From Bimuria novae-zelandiae CBS 107.79 (lineage: Eukaryota > Ascomycota > Dothideomycetes > Pleosporales > Didymosphaeriaceae), in NCBI GenBank assembly GCA_010015655.1, contig ML976664.1, positions 881,313 through 945,312 on the forward strand: a stretch of DNA of 64,000 nt, in the 5' to 3' direction. Below, in pieces: positions 1 through 11,034 of the stretch. Numbering within the stretch: position 1 is the first letter of the stretch; every line of letters begins with the position of its first letter. The translations under genes were made by a program, and so were the position numbers. The notes under the pieces were generated by a model that was given only the letters and a program-made list of their open reading frames with translations, was not told the origin of the DNA and ran no database searches.

Positions 1-935
1 ACTCTGTGAGGACGCGCTCTTCTTGGTAGTAGCGGAACGAGTCTGTCGGGGGCGTATCAAAGGTCCTGTAGACAGCTTGCGCGGGGGAGCCGGCGTCGAC
101 CTGCGTCTTGGATTTGACGAGGTAGTGCGGGGTGAGCGGTATTTCGGGCTGCGAGCGTTTGAAGCCGAGGCGGATCTGGTTGGAGACGAAGTTGCCTGCT
201 AGTGGGGATTTCTGCACGCCCTTTTTGAGGACCATGCCATCTAGCACGGGCGTGACGGAGGTGTGTGATGCGCCGACGTCGATGATGATGCCGGACGCTT
301 TGCCGGATGCGAAGGCAGCGAGAACGCCCGTCTTCTGCAGGTAGAATGCTGGCGTACCCCATTCCTCCATTGCGATTTCGATGGCCTTCTCGCGCGCTTT
401 TGTAGGGTTCCAGCCGGGTTCTGTCATCAGCAAGGGCGATTCCTCGAGCGGCTTCTCCTGGTTCTCAATCGTCTCCATATTCACGTCCATGGCCTCTCCA
501 TTCCCGTTCTCCTTTGGATCGTCATTCAGCCCATTTTTCGAGGGGTCGCTTGCCCGGGTGCCGGTCAACCGCGACGTGATCGCATATTCCCATAACTTGG
601 CGGCCGTGTCCCAGTCCTCCACGACGCCGTCTGCGCCCCAGTAGTTCTTTATTTGTAGATTGGGTGCAGGCCTGTATATTGCATTCTCGCCAAACAGGTA
701 TTGTGGGCCTGAGTCCGAGTCGATTTGGCCGTACCAACTGGGGCAGACGGATTTGGGGACGTCCTCGCCTGCAAAGCCGGCGCGGACGGAGGAATAGCCC
801 GGGTCGAGCACGATCGCGGAGACCTCGTCTGCAGACACGGTTAGGTTGACTGCGAAGGGGGTAGCGAGTGCGAGTCTAAGTACCGCCTGCGTACTCGCCC
901 GCAGCAGGCGTGGCCGAGGAATTGAGATTGTTCAT
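1..935 (-). CDS. ARP4: Actin-related protein 4 (5' part, cut by window edge)
   Basis: Nuclear actin-related protein; in the known family it is a shared subunit of the NuA4 acetyltransferase and the SWR1 and INO80 remodellers. Two exons are visible, 884-935 and 1-828, with a 55-nt intron (829-883); about 293 residues are present and the C-terminal part lies left of position 1. The ATG at 935 opens a short leader that joins across the intron to [19 protein letters not shown], the actin nucleotide-binding opening in Arp4 form. Further on come [10 protein letters not shown] and [15 protein letters not shown], matching the second phosphate-binding segment. A hydrophilic Asp/Asn/Glu-rich insertion lies between these blocks, as is usual for Arp4 rather than actin. 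It is divergent from GUP1 across 259 bp. Identification rests on motif order and is firm; the exact first exon is inferred. Confidence 0.9.
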
Positions 936-1194
936 TGCCCGCAAGAGTTGCGCCTTTTGAAGCTTCGCCGAGCTGTAACCAGGGGAATTATCGCGATTGA
1001 CGCGTGAAGATTCGCCGTCTGTGCGCGCGCGGGTGGTGTTGCTGTGGGGTTAGTTTTCGTGGAGGAGTGCAAGTCGCATCGCGAACCGAACTTTCGAGGG
1101 TTGAACGTCGAGCTGTCCTTCCTCACCACAGCCCCACGCCCCAACGGCTAGGTTGCAACGCGCGCAAACGCCTGTCCAATGTTTCCAAAGCACA
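936..1194. promoter_or_regulatory. Shared divergent promoter ARP4/GUP1
   Basis: A 259-bp interval between the start codons of ARP4 (leftward) and GUP1 (rightward). It must hold both 5' leaders and both core promoters. I see no clear TATA box; the stretch is mixed in composition with GC-rich runs. Confidence 0.5.
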
Positions 1195-3294
1195 ATGGCA
1201 CTGCAATATATTAGGCAGCTGTATTCCCTGGGCACGCTCGACACCCGCTTCGTGGTCCCGTCCAATGCTCCGCCAAAGGAGGCCCTGGAGCTCGCCGAGC
1301 TGGACCCTGCGCAACCGTTGCCGGTTAAGAATGGTCAGGCCCAGAGCAAGGAATCAACAGAGGATGTGCAGCCTTCGAGATGGAACACGTTTGAGTTTAA
1401 AGCGTATGGCGTATTAATATCAATATGCGTCTTCTTCATGTTCAAGGCTGTTCTGGACGTCTCGAAAGGTTGGTTTGAACATGTACTTCCAATGTTGTAC
1501 ACATGACACGTGCTAATATATATGTAGAGTCGCACCCAAACTATCCAAAGTTTGCACATATACTAGACGATGGCTGGATACCCGGCCGTAAAGTGGTAAG
1601 CATCACGTGCTTTTCGTCACGACATCTTTTAACAGCAGAACAGGACAACTCGGATGCTCAGTACTCCAACTTTAGGTCGAACATTCCCTATCTGTTTCTC
1701 GTCATGCTTTTACATCCACTGCTTCGAAAACTGTACGATGGCTTCTGGAGAGCAGACACGTACACCCGGGTCCGATCATCTGGTGCCAGTGGACTGACCA
1801 TGGGATTGAGTCCATCTGCTGCAGCGGATGCTCGTCTAAACCAAAGGATCTCGTTCGACGTTCCCTTTGCTGCCATATTCATTATTGCCCTGCACGGCTT
1901 CTCTGCATTTAAAATCCTAGCCATCTTGTACATGAACTACTGCATCGCCAAAAAGCTACCCAGACCCTACGTGCCGGCCGCGACCTGGACCTTCGGCGTG
2001 AGCATCCTCTTCGCTAATGAGTTCGGAAAAGGGTACTCCTACGCCACTATCTTTTCCACATTTCTCCCCTCCCCTCCCTCTTCTGAGAAGGACGCGCATG
2101 CCACCAATTTTGGCCATGTGCTCGACTCCTACGGCGGGCTCAACCCGCGCTGGGAAGTCCTCTTCAACTTCACCGTCCTGCGCCTCATAAGCTTCAACAT
2201 GGACTACTACTGGAGCCTCGCCTCGCCCTCTAGTGCCAGCTCCTCGCTCGAGGTACATCCCCCTCCCCCTGCCCTCTCCACAAAGCTCTGACGCCTAACC
2301 TCAGAAGAAACAACTCGACCCATCCAACCTCCCCGAGCGCTCCCGCGTCGCTCTCCCCGCACCCCCGGGCGTCTTCACCTTCCGGCACTATTTCGCCTAC
2401 ACACTCTATGCGCCTCTCTACCTCGCCGGCCCGATCCTCACTTTCAACGACTTCATCTCCCAGCTCCGCTACCCCTTACCCAGCCTCTCGCGGCGTCGCA
2501 CATTGCTCTACGCCGTACGCTTCGCCATCGTGGTGCTAACCATGGAACTCATGATCCACTATATGTACATGGTATCCATCTTCCACGCGTCGGAGCGCCC
2601 GGGCTGGGACTGGAGCGCCTACACGCCCGCGCAGCTCTCCATGCTCGGCTTCTTCAACCTCAAGCACATCTGGCTCAAACTGCTGATCCCGTGGCGCTTT
2701 TTCCGTCTCTGGGGAATGATGGACGGCATCGATGCGCCCGAGAACATGGTGCGCTGCATGTCTGACAATTATTCTGTGACCCGCTTCTGGCGCGGCTGGC
2801 ACCGCTCCTTCAATCTCTGGGCGCTTCGCTACCTTTTCATCCCCCTTGGTGGCAGTCGCGGGCAAGCCGGAGGCGGTGCGTGGAAAGGCCAACTACGGGG
2901 TGTAGCAAACAAGCTCGCCGTCTTTAGTTTCATAGCCATCTGGCACGATATACAGCTGAGGCTGCTCATGTGGGGCTGGCTCGTTACGCTGTTTGTGCTG
3001 CCCGAGGTCGTGGCCGCGCAGATGTTTCCTGCACACAAATGGACCCATCGCCCGGATGCGTACCGCTATCTCTGCGGCGTCGGGGCCGTCGGCGAGATCT
3101 TACTTCTGATGGTCGCGAACCTGGTCGGCTTCGCGCTGGGCATGGACGGGTTGCGGGAGCTTGGGAGGGGCATACTGAGTTGGGGCGGGATTACGTTTCT
3201 GGGGGTTGCCATTGTGGCTCTGTTTATGGCGTCGCAGGTCATGTTTGAGTGGCGGGAGAGTGAGAAGAGGAGGGGGATTAGGATGAAGTGTTAG
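1195..3294 (+). CDS. GUP1: Gup1-like MBOAT O-acyltransferase
   Basis: Multipass membrane protein of the MBOAT family. In yeast Gup1 acts in the ER in GPI-anchor lipid remodelling and was first described through glycerol uptake. Exons 1195-1468, 1528-1595, 1644-2252 and 2305-3294 give 646 residues; introns are 59, 48 and 52 nt and all join in frame. The N-terminus is cytosolic-like, followed by a hydrophobic segment (YGVLISICVFFMFKAVL), then ESHPNYPKFAHILDDGW, typical of Gup1. The MBOAT core has the NYSVTRFWRGWHRSFNLW block and SFIAIWHDIQLRLLMWGW, whose His is the expected catalytic residue. The start at 1195 is the first ATG that gives the conserved N-terminus; an in-frame GUG-like extension upstream is not needed. 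The length is a little above the yeast protein (about 560). Confidence 0.93.
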
Positions 3295-3343
3295 GCTGGG
3301 ATGTGGATGTGTATAGGCGTGGGATATTGAATATTGGCTGTTG

Positions 3344-3547
3344 TATCGTCTATCCTGAGGTAACACAGTGCCCTTTACGTAGCTGCTAGCTCTGGCTCTT
3401 CTGACCGTTGTGGGAGCTGAAATCTGGCCATGCTGTACTTCAAAACAAGCACGCAATCGGCCATTGTATTATCCATACTGGGGTAACACAGTGTATTGTC
3501 CATCCAGGGTTGACACACTGTATTATCCATCGTGGGGTAACACACTG
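3344..3547. repeat. 27-bp direct repeat cluster between GUP1 and PUP1
   Basis: Three adjacent 27-bp units lie at 3467-3493, 3494-3520 and 3521-3547, and a fourth, more diverged unit lies at 3344-3370. Each unit starts TATTATCCAT or a close variant and ends GGGGTAACACAGTG or ACACACTG. The units sit in the 3' intergenic space of two convergent genes and are not in a credible coding frame. A similar string, TATTATTTAATATGGGGTAACAC, occurs once more near 16085. Confidence 0.75.
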
Positions 3548-3622
3548 TATTCATCATTATACATGCAGTCATGCCAAACGCCGGTGTTGGCGTCTATTTC
3601 ATCCCTACCCCTCACTCTCCAC

Positions 3623-4511
3623 CTATGAATCCACGTCCATCGTCTCCGCCGTCGCCGTGACTCTGTCGTCCTGCAGCTCATGCACCGTCACGTACTTGCT
3701 GATCTCCTCCCTCTTGATGATCTTCTCATTCAGCACCGCCGTGGTGCCCTTGTCAAACCTGTAGTTGCGCTGCTTCGATTCCCTCGTGTTCGGCGTGATG
3801 TAATTCCTCATCAGCGTCGTCTTCTCCTCGGTGATGACGGCCACATCCACGTTGCTTCCACTGCCCAGATCGTTCCAGATACCCGCCTGGATCGCGTCTG
3901 CGCACAGCTTCACGGCGTCGTCACGCGAGAGGTTGCGCTTCCACTGGGTCTCGAAGACGGACATTGCGGCGAGGGAGCCCGAGCCCATGGTCACGTAGGG
4001 CAGTTTGTCGGTGGAGCCGTGGGCGTGCACGGTGAAGAGGTGGCAGCCGGTGGGGTCGACGCCGGCAATGACGAGGTACGCGCCGATGTGGCCCTGGTAC
4101 CGGAAGAGGTGCTGCTTGAGCATCGTCATGCAGGTTACGACGCGGGGCTTGCGGCCGGTGGAGAGGGCGTGGAGCTCGAGGTTGGACGAGATGATGGCGG
4201 TGGTGAACTCGGTGTCGGCGGCGGTACCGGCGCCAGCGCACCAGATCTGAGGGGCGATGTAGTGCAGCTTCTCGCAGTTCTATACACGCATTAGATGGTG
4301 TGTCATGGTAGCAGCAGGTGGAGATGGAGGTGCTTGCCTTGTCTGCCACTATCGGCCCGCTCGTCGCTCGGGTATCGGCTGCAATCACGACGCCGCCGTC
4401 GAAGAGGCAGCCCACAATGGTCGTTCCGGTGCTCGTCGCCTTGGGGAGGGGCACGCCCTGGGCGTGGAGGGCGGCATTGCGGTTGTGGTTGGAGAAGTCG
4501 AAGCCCGCCAT
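3623..4511 (-). CDS. PUP1: 20S proteasome subunit beta-2 (trypsin-like)
   Basis: Catalytic beta-2 subunit of the 20S proteasome, cleaving after basic residues. Exons 4338-4511 and 3623-4279 encode 276 residues. The propeptide is 29 residues and Thr30 of the TGTTIVG motif is the mature nucleophile Thr1, as in yeast Pup1. Counting from it, Asp17 (AADTRAT) and Lys33 (NCEKLHYI) fall at the canonical sites, which also confirms the splice junction between VADK and NCEK. That intron (4280-4337, 58 nt) starts with GC (AAG|GCAAGC) and ends TAG; no GT donor in the region keeps the conserved [12 protein letters not shown] and the [10 protein letters not shown] segment are further family signatures. Convergent with GUP1 and divergent from NUP159. 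Confidence 0.95.
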
Positions 4512-5002
4512 GTTGTGATAACTTCGGGAGATGCTGTGAGTGCTACCTAGGTAGAATTTTGCAGCTGTGTTAAGGCTTCCCGGTGGCAGAACGAGAGGCA
4601 GAGGGCGTGGGCGACGGGATATTCTGTTGCAGTTACGCAGCTGTCGACTGCCTGAAGCTCTCGGTGGTCCGTGTGCTCCTTCCCGCTTGGCACGATCGGC
4701 GTTCCAAACAGTTGACGTGCAGGAAGCGCGAAAGACGGCCAAAGAAAGCCGCCTCTGCTTGTCGCTCGTGTTTTAGAGCGTCAAGCTCTCGACCACCTCC
4801 CGCCATTTTCAACAAAAGCTTCGAACTTTTCCGCCAGAGCCCGCCCCGGCTCTCACGTTCCTTATCCTCAACCTCACCCGTCCCGCGAAGGTCGCCCGCA
4901 AGCTCCGATGCAAACATTCGACCGCACTTCCTGAGAACCCCGTCGCGCGACATCCGACCCGAATACCTCCTCGCGAGCACCGCTTTCGGCTTGCATCACC
5001 CA
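4512..5002. promoter_or_regulatory. Divergent promoter PUP1/NUP159
   Basis: 491 bp between the two start codons. The NUP159 side is C-rich with several CCCG and CTC runs, as in many fungal 5' leaders. I recognise no proteasome-associated control element (the Rpn4 type GGTGGCAAA is approximated only by GGTGGCAGA near 4582; GGTGGCA is seen, the last bases differ). Confidence 0.4.
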
Positions 5003-8000
5003 ATGGCGGGCGCGGAGCCAACCCTGAGCATGGGTGAGGAGCTGGACGAGATCAGTCCCGAGGTGAACACGCGCAATCGAGTGCATCTTTGGGAAACACA
5101 GCTGACGTGCTTGCATAGATTATTGGCTTCACGCCACTGAGCGCTGGCAAGGAAGGTGCGAAGAAGCTCAAGCTCCTGCCCTCTCCATGGCCCACTGACA
5201 ACGTCCCTCCCGCCTCCGCGACACTGCTGAGCGTGGCATCGAAACGCCGTCTACTCGCTGCAGCATCACCCGACAAACTTGTCGTGACCTCGACAGAGAA
5301 GGTCCGCAAAGCTTTTCAAGAGACGGCAGCGGAGAACGATATCGTGGCAGACTTTACACCAGACATCGTCTTTGACGTTCCGCAACTGCGCCATGTCGCA
5401 TTCTCGGCAGACGAAGACTTTCTGGTTGCCAGCTCCGAGAAAAAGGGAGGCTTGGTGGTGTACGGGGTGGACGACCTGCTCAAAGGCAACACACAACCGG
5501 GCAATCAAATTTCTACCAATAATACTGCCATTCGCGCGCTTTTACCGAACCCCACACCTGAGCAAGCCCATTACATGGCCGTCATACTAGAAACTGGTCG
5601 GCTGGATATCACAGACGTTGTAAGTGGCAACACTAAGAGTGTTCATGATAGCGGTGTCAAGTGTGCTTCATGGAGCTTGAAGGGAAAGGCAATTCTTGCC
5701 GGTTTCGAGGACGGCACTGCTGCAATCCACTTGGTCAGCGCTCTTGACCAAGTGAAGGGCAAGGTTCCTCGTCCACCTGAGCTTGGAGATGACTACACAG
5801 GTAGGCCCTGGAATGTATTAATCGCGATCATGGCTGATTAATTAATCGCAGTGTCCGCAGTAAATTGGCTATCTAACGAGGACTTCTTACTCGTCTACAC
5901 CACGGCAGAGCTAACGGAAGAAGTATTCTATTACTTTGTTTCCACCAACAAAGTATACAGCAATTTCACATTCCGGAAAACTCCCTACGACGTGATCTTT
6001 GCAAGTCCCGATTGCCCCAGCCGTCCACCTCCGCCTCGTTTTTCTATCCAGCGACTGCGACGATGGGATCAGACCCTAGACGATTTTCTCATCGTGACAG
6101 CCGCGCACTCTGCAGATGTTGGCATCCTCCTGAAATCAACGGAGCCGTTAGACTCAGCAGTGCCCAAAGCGAACGAGTACCAGATGGCCGCTCTATTGGA
6201 CAATAGGAAAGCATCCGTCCCGCGAAACCCAACCGGAGACGCCGATACCGCACTCATTGGAGAAGCCATGGATCTTTCGAGCAAGGAGAAGGTACCGCAG
6301 CCGAGCTGCCGACTTGAGGAGATCGCCGAATCGCCTGAACCTTTACCGGCCTATTATCTGCTTACCCACGAAGGTACATTAGCAGCATGGTGGGTCGTCT
6401 GGGATAAGTCTCTCGAAAGTGGTACCGCCTATCCAGGCCTCACATCCATTTCTTCAGACGCCCCTTCGGTTCCTGCAGGCAATCTGGGTTTCGGTAAGCC
6501 AGCGTTTGGGTCCCCATCGGCTCCTGCAGGCAGCGCTTTTGGCAAACCTGCGTTCGGGACTTCATCGGCGCCTGGCAGTCTCAGTTTCGGCAAACCCAGC
6601 ACTCCTAGTGCTATCCCTGCCTCTGGTGCAACTGGAGGTGCGGCGTTTGGGACACCTGCTTTTGGTGCCAAACCTGCCTTTGGTGCAGCTTCACAGGTAG
6701 GGGGGAAACCGTCGCTTTTTGGCGCTCCTGCACAGATGAGCCCGAAACCAAGTCCATTCGGTAGCGGAGGATCGACCACACAACCGAACCCTTTTGCGGC
6801 TGGAGGGTCGGCTTTCCAGAAACCGAATCCTTTTGCGGCTGCCGCAGCCAACTCGAAGTCGGGTGGCGGCAGTTCAGGTGGATCACCATTCTCCAGCTTT
6901 GCCAGTACGAACGATAACAAATCAGGATTTGGCGCTCTTGGAGGGAAGCCCTTATCAAGCTTTGGTTCGACGGTCACAGTTGACTCCAAAGCGTCCGGTA
7001 TTGGATCCACGCTGCCTTCTCTGAGCAACACACCGGGCCAGCAAAGTAGCTCTCTTTTTGGTGGCGGTGAGAAATCTTCTTTCCAGTCTTTCACATCCAC
7101 GCAATCGGGCTCGACGGATGTGGGCGATCGAGGAAGGGACGAGGCGACACCCACGCCCCAAAACCCACTCAATAAACTCAAAGAGGTTACTGGGGTTTTT
7201 GATGGGAAATTTAAGCTCGGGAGCACTTTCAAGGGCGATGGTTCAGCAAAAGATGATCTTCCTAAGCCCGACATGTCATCTGCAGATTCGCTATTTAGTA
7301 CAGGTTTTAGTTCCGCATTAGGTGGTATCGGCGGGGCGTCGAAGCCTCCTGAAACTCCTGTCAATGAGAACAAGGGCCCGTTTTTCTCTTCGACTACGCC
7401 AGCAACCGCTCCTCGGGGTTTGAATGGCCTATTTTCTGGTGCGGGGACAGAAAGCACAACACCAAAGCCTCCACCCCAAAACAAGATAGAGCCAGTACCT
7501 GAGGAGGCTCCCTTGCCCCCTGACTGGAGACCCACAAAGCCGTCAAAGACAGACGACGAGATTCCCCCGCTTGCTGGCAGTCCCCCAATCAAGATCGAGG
7601 CTCCGTCTTCTTCGGCAGATGAGCTCCCCTTATCGCCTTCAGAAGACGATGAAGAAGGAGACTTGAGCAATCCAGAAGAACAGGAGGAAGAGGAGGGTGA
7701 AGACGAAGGTGACGAACTGTCTGAAGGAGAAGATCAAACTGGTGACGAGGACGCATCCGAACAATCCTCCCCAGCAGCAGAATCAGGCCGTCGATCACAA
7801 CAGTCGAATATGGGCCCTAGGAATTACCCCGCTGCGCCGACGCCTCCGCATGTGACGCAACTAAATGCAAGGCCACCACACAATCGCAGTTCTGTGTCAA
7901 ATCCGTTGTTTGGCGGAACCCGCAGAGACCCTCCCTCTTCATCATTACCACCGGCTAAGCCGCCGGCACCCCAGCCCGTGTTTTCTGACTTGATAGACGA

Positions 8001-9201
8001 CGAAGATGAGCGCATACGTCAGGAGCTCGAGTCTGAAGTTGAGCCTAGCAGGACGCTCGCGCCCTTCATCGCAAAGCAGGAATATGCGGCGCCCGTGGCG
8101 AACAAGACGGGACACGCGGCACAGATAGAAATTGTGTACCGAGACATCAACTCCATGGTTGACACGCTAAGCCTCAATTCGCGCTCCCTCAAAGCCTTCG
8201 TAGAGTGGCATGAGCGGAGCGAGCGATATACGGAGCTGGGCCGAGACGCGCTGGAAGAAGTGCTCGACGAGGACATCGACGGCGCGTGGTTCGACAAGTG
8301 GAGCCTCTGTGAGATCAACGACCTGATGAAACTCGAAGACGAGCTAGACCGAGAACTGGACGAAGGAGCCGTGAAGAGCGTCGTCAAGAAGCTGCTAGAA
8401 TGCGTCCGCATCATCGAGGCAGACGCAAAGTTACACACGCGCCTCAACGTCGAACGGCGGACCATGGTGGAAGCGAAGGATCCCGAGAAAATGGACGCCC
8501 TTAGGAAGGCTGCCCTGCCGAAGGAGCTCGCGGACCAGCAGAAGGCGCTGAGGAGGGAGTACGCGCAGCTGCTCACGCAGCTCGCGAAGGCGGAGGAGGA
8601 ACTTATTTTGCTGCGTAGTAGGCTTGTGAGCTTGCATGCGCAGAATGGCCGCATGGGTGATATGCCGAGCGTCGAGAGGATTAAGAAGACGATTCAAACC
8701 CTGGTCGATCTTACCAAGGAGCGAAATAATGAGATCGCGGTCAAGGAGTCGCGGCTCCAGAAAGCGCTGGCTGCCGCTGCTGCCGCCGCTGCAACCCGTC
8801 CTGCGAGCGAGGTCGGTCTGTCGCTCCGCCAGTCCACGGCGACCACGACGCCCCGCCGCGGCGCGAAATCGCGGCTCGCGCTCTCGCGAAACGGCGGTGG
8901 TGAGACGCCGTTCGCGACGCCCCCGACGTCGCGGAGTAAGATGTCGCTCAGCGAGCTGAACAGCGTCGCGCTCACCCCCGAGCAGCACGAGACGCCGAGT
9001 CGGGGGTACGGACTCTTCTACACGCCGCGGGGAAGCACCGAGGAAGCTGCCGGGTCCAACATGGCGAGTCTGGCGGATGTGGTGGATGATGATTTAGAGA
9101 GGCTGCGCGAGAGCGCGGGGAAGAGGAGGGGCATGGTGAGGAAGTTGGCGGGAGCGCTGGCGGAGCGTGGGGTCAAGAGGACGGTGGTGAAGTGGTCGTG
9201 A
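5003..9201 (+). CDS. NUP159: FG nucleoporin Nup159-like
   Basis: Cytoplasmic-side nuclear pore protein; in yeast Nup159 binds the helicase Dbp5 through its propeller and drives mRNP release. Exons 5003-5062, 5119-5800 and 5852-9201 give 1363 residues; introns are 56 and 51 nt. Residues 1 to about 430 are a WD/propeller-like region (LRHVAFSADEDFLVASS, CASWSLKGKAILAGFEDG). About 460-810 is an FG region with many FGKPAFG, FGA and SLFG units plus Gly/Ser/Pro linkers. About 850-900 is strongly acidic (runs of Glu/Asp). About 1010-1225 is charged and heptad-rich, fitting the coiled coil that ties Nup159 to Nup82. The start was chosen because ISPE|IIGFTPLS joins cleanly into the propeller. Order of domains is diagnostic; symbol is by architecture. 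Confidence 0.88.
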
Positions 9202-9510
9202 CGGAGGATGAAAATGTACTTGTGTATGAATAAGCGCGTGTTTTTGAGCGAGCATTAGCATTGATGCATGGATGGACGCGAAGTTTGGATGATACCGATA
9301 TGATGGTGGATAGTAGCGTTGAAACGTGTCTCAAGTGCTGGACTGCATCAAGATATTGAAGGGGGGATGCTTCGTGCCATATGCCAGTAGACAGCCTTCA
9401 TATGTGTGCCGACATGTCATGTCCCCCTACACGCACCACATCATCCCATCCATCCTCGACACTTCTCACATCCCCATGGCAGGTCAGCTCCTCCTTCAAA
9501 AGCAGGCAAG
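9202..9510. other. Convergent 3' intergenic region
   Basis: 309 bp between the ends of NUP159 and HOP2. It holds both 3' untranslated regions. I see no other feature. Confidence 0.5.
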
Positions 9511-10559
9511 CTACTCATCCAACCCCAACTGTTCCCTCACCTCAGCCCTCATCTCCCCGCCCTCCAGCTGCCCCTCAATCAGCTCCCAGCACTCCTTCCC
9601 AATCTTCGCCCTCTTCCTGCTCAGCCTCGAATACGTCTCCCACTCGCGGTCCACCTCCTCCCGCTCTCGCTTCGTCACTTTCTTCGCTTTGCCGGCGCGC
9701 AGGCTTTCGAGGCGGGCGACGACGGCCGCCTTTTCGGCTTTGAGGGCGGTCACACTTGCGATAAGGTCGGCGGTGCTGAGTGTGGAGTTGAGGGTGGTGA
9801 GGGTGGTGCGGAGGGATTTCGCGGTCGCGAGGAGGGTGGTGGTGCGGGCGCGGAGGGAGGTCGTCGTGGTGTCGAGGGCGGCCAGGTGGGACGGCGTGCA
9901 GGCGTCGTCTGGGTTCTGTCACGTCCACGTTAGTTGTGGGGATGGAGAGGGTGAAGGGAGGGAGGGATTACCTGGATGGCGTGGTAGACGATTTGCTTGC
10001 CTGGCGATGTGTGTCAGTGGGGAGACGGGGAAGGAGAGGGGGAAAGCTTACCTGCAGCTCGGCCTTCGATTTCGTTGCGCTCGTGGAGATCCTTGAGGAT
10101 CTTGGCTGCGGCGGCTGTGTCGGTTAGGAGAGTCTCGTAACGGGCAAGAGTATCTCAAACCTTTTGTCACTTTATTGTGGAGATTGGCTGAGACGTCGAT
10201 GGCCTAGGATGAAGTTAATAAACCATCCGTGGTGACAGGGAACGGGCAATGCACTCACCGAGTATGGACGACTGCGAGAAGATCCATCCGTCAGCAAATA
10301 GAACACCAACGTCTATTCTCCATCCTTAATGGCAAGCTGACGGAAGCAGTGCCCTGAGACGTGGAGATTCGACGATGTAGAACTCACTTCTCCCTGCCTT
10401 CAAATCATTAGAATCTCATCTCGTCCCCGAGGCAGCACACTCACGCAAGTAGTCTAGTATCATATCAGCCGCCTCGTTCGCGGTTGCCTTCGCTGCAGGC
10501 TTCTCAGTAGCCTTGGACACGGGCTTCTCCTTCTCCTCGGTCTTCTTGCGCGGCGCCAT
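9511..10559 (-). CDS. HOP2: Meiotic homologous-pairing protein 2
   Basis: Hop2/TBPIP family protein, partner of Mnd1, promoting Dmc1/Rad51 strand invasion and correct homologue pairing in meiosis. Seven exons: 10445-10559, 10388-10397, 10259-10271, 10161-10203, 10052-10114, 9972-10000 and 9511-9915, giving 225 residues (family about 217-220). Exons 2 and 3 are only 10 and 13 nt but restore the diagnostic winged-helix segment: DYLR, then RENRPYS, then AIDVSANLHNKV, followed by AAAKILKDLHERNEIEGRAAGKQIVYHAIQ. The C-terminal half is a long coiled coil (SVTALKAEKAAVVARLES, KREREEVDREWETYSRL). The N-terminal 25 residues are Lys/Ala/Glu-rich. Introns are 47, 116, 55, 46, 51 and 56 nt. Because the reading frame depends on two microexons, automated gene calls may miss this N-terminus. 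Confidence 0.88.
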
Positions 10560-11034
10560 GATCGATGCAGGTGAGACCCTCTTAGAAGAAAGTGAGGAAA
10601 GAATGAAGCACGATACGAAAGGAAACGAAGGCGCGGACAGGGGGGGAAAGAAGTCTAGGTTTCGTAGGCACGTGGGGGAAGAAGGCACAACCCCTTGGCA
10701 TGACCCCATGGCAAGAGCTTCAGACCCAAGTTCTCAATTTCGGAAGGCGCAACCATTGCATCACCCCGCCAAATACCTAAACTTCAGTGCCCTCAAAAAT
10801 GTTGCAGGACAAAACAATGCTATTCATGCTAAATGTGTTCCTCAACCCTAATCCCAACTATGCGGACGGCTACGGCTACAGAAACCAGGGGTATACATAC
10901 GCCAATGTACTTTCATCAAAGGGTCCTCGAAATCTATCCAAAAATGCCCAGAAAACAATGGCTATAAGAAAAAATGGAGAAACACCGCCATGCAGATGGA
11001 GACGCAAACGACCGCGCTACGCTACATGTTTATA
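10560..11034. other. Intergenic region HOP2 promoter / CHS4 3' end
   Basis: 475 bp holding the HOP2 5' leader and promoter and the CHS4 3' untranslated region. No coding signal found. Confidence 0.5.

Noticed and set aside
6429..7670. 413-codon open frame on the minus strand
   Set aside because: It is antisense to the FG-repeat part of NUP159; the repeat codon usage keeps the opposite frame open. No domain, and the plus strand is clearly coding.
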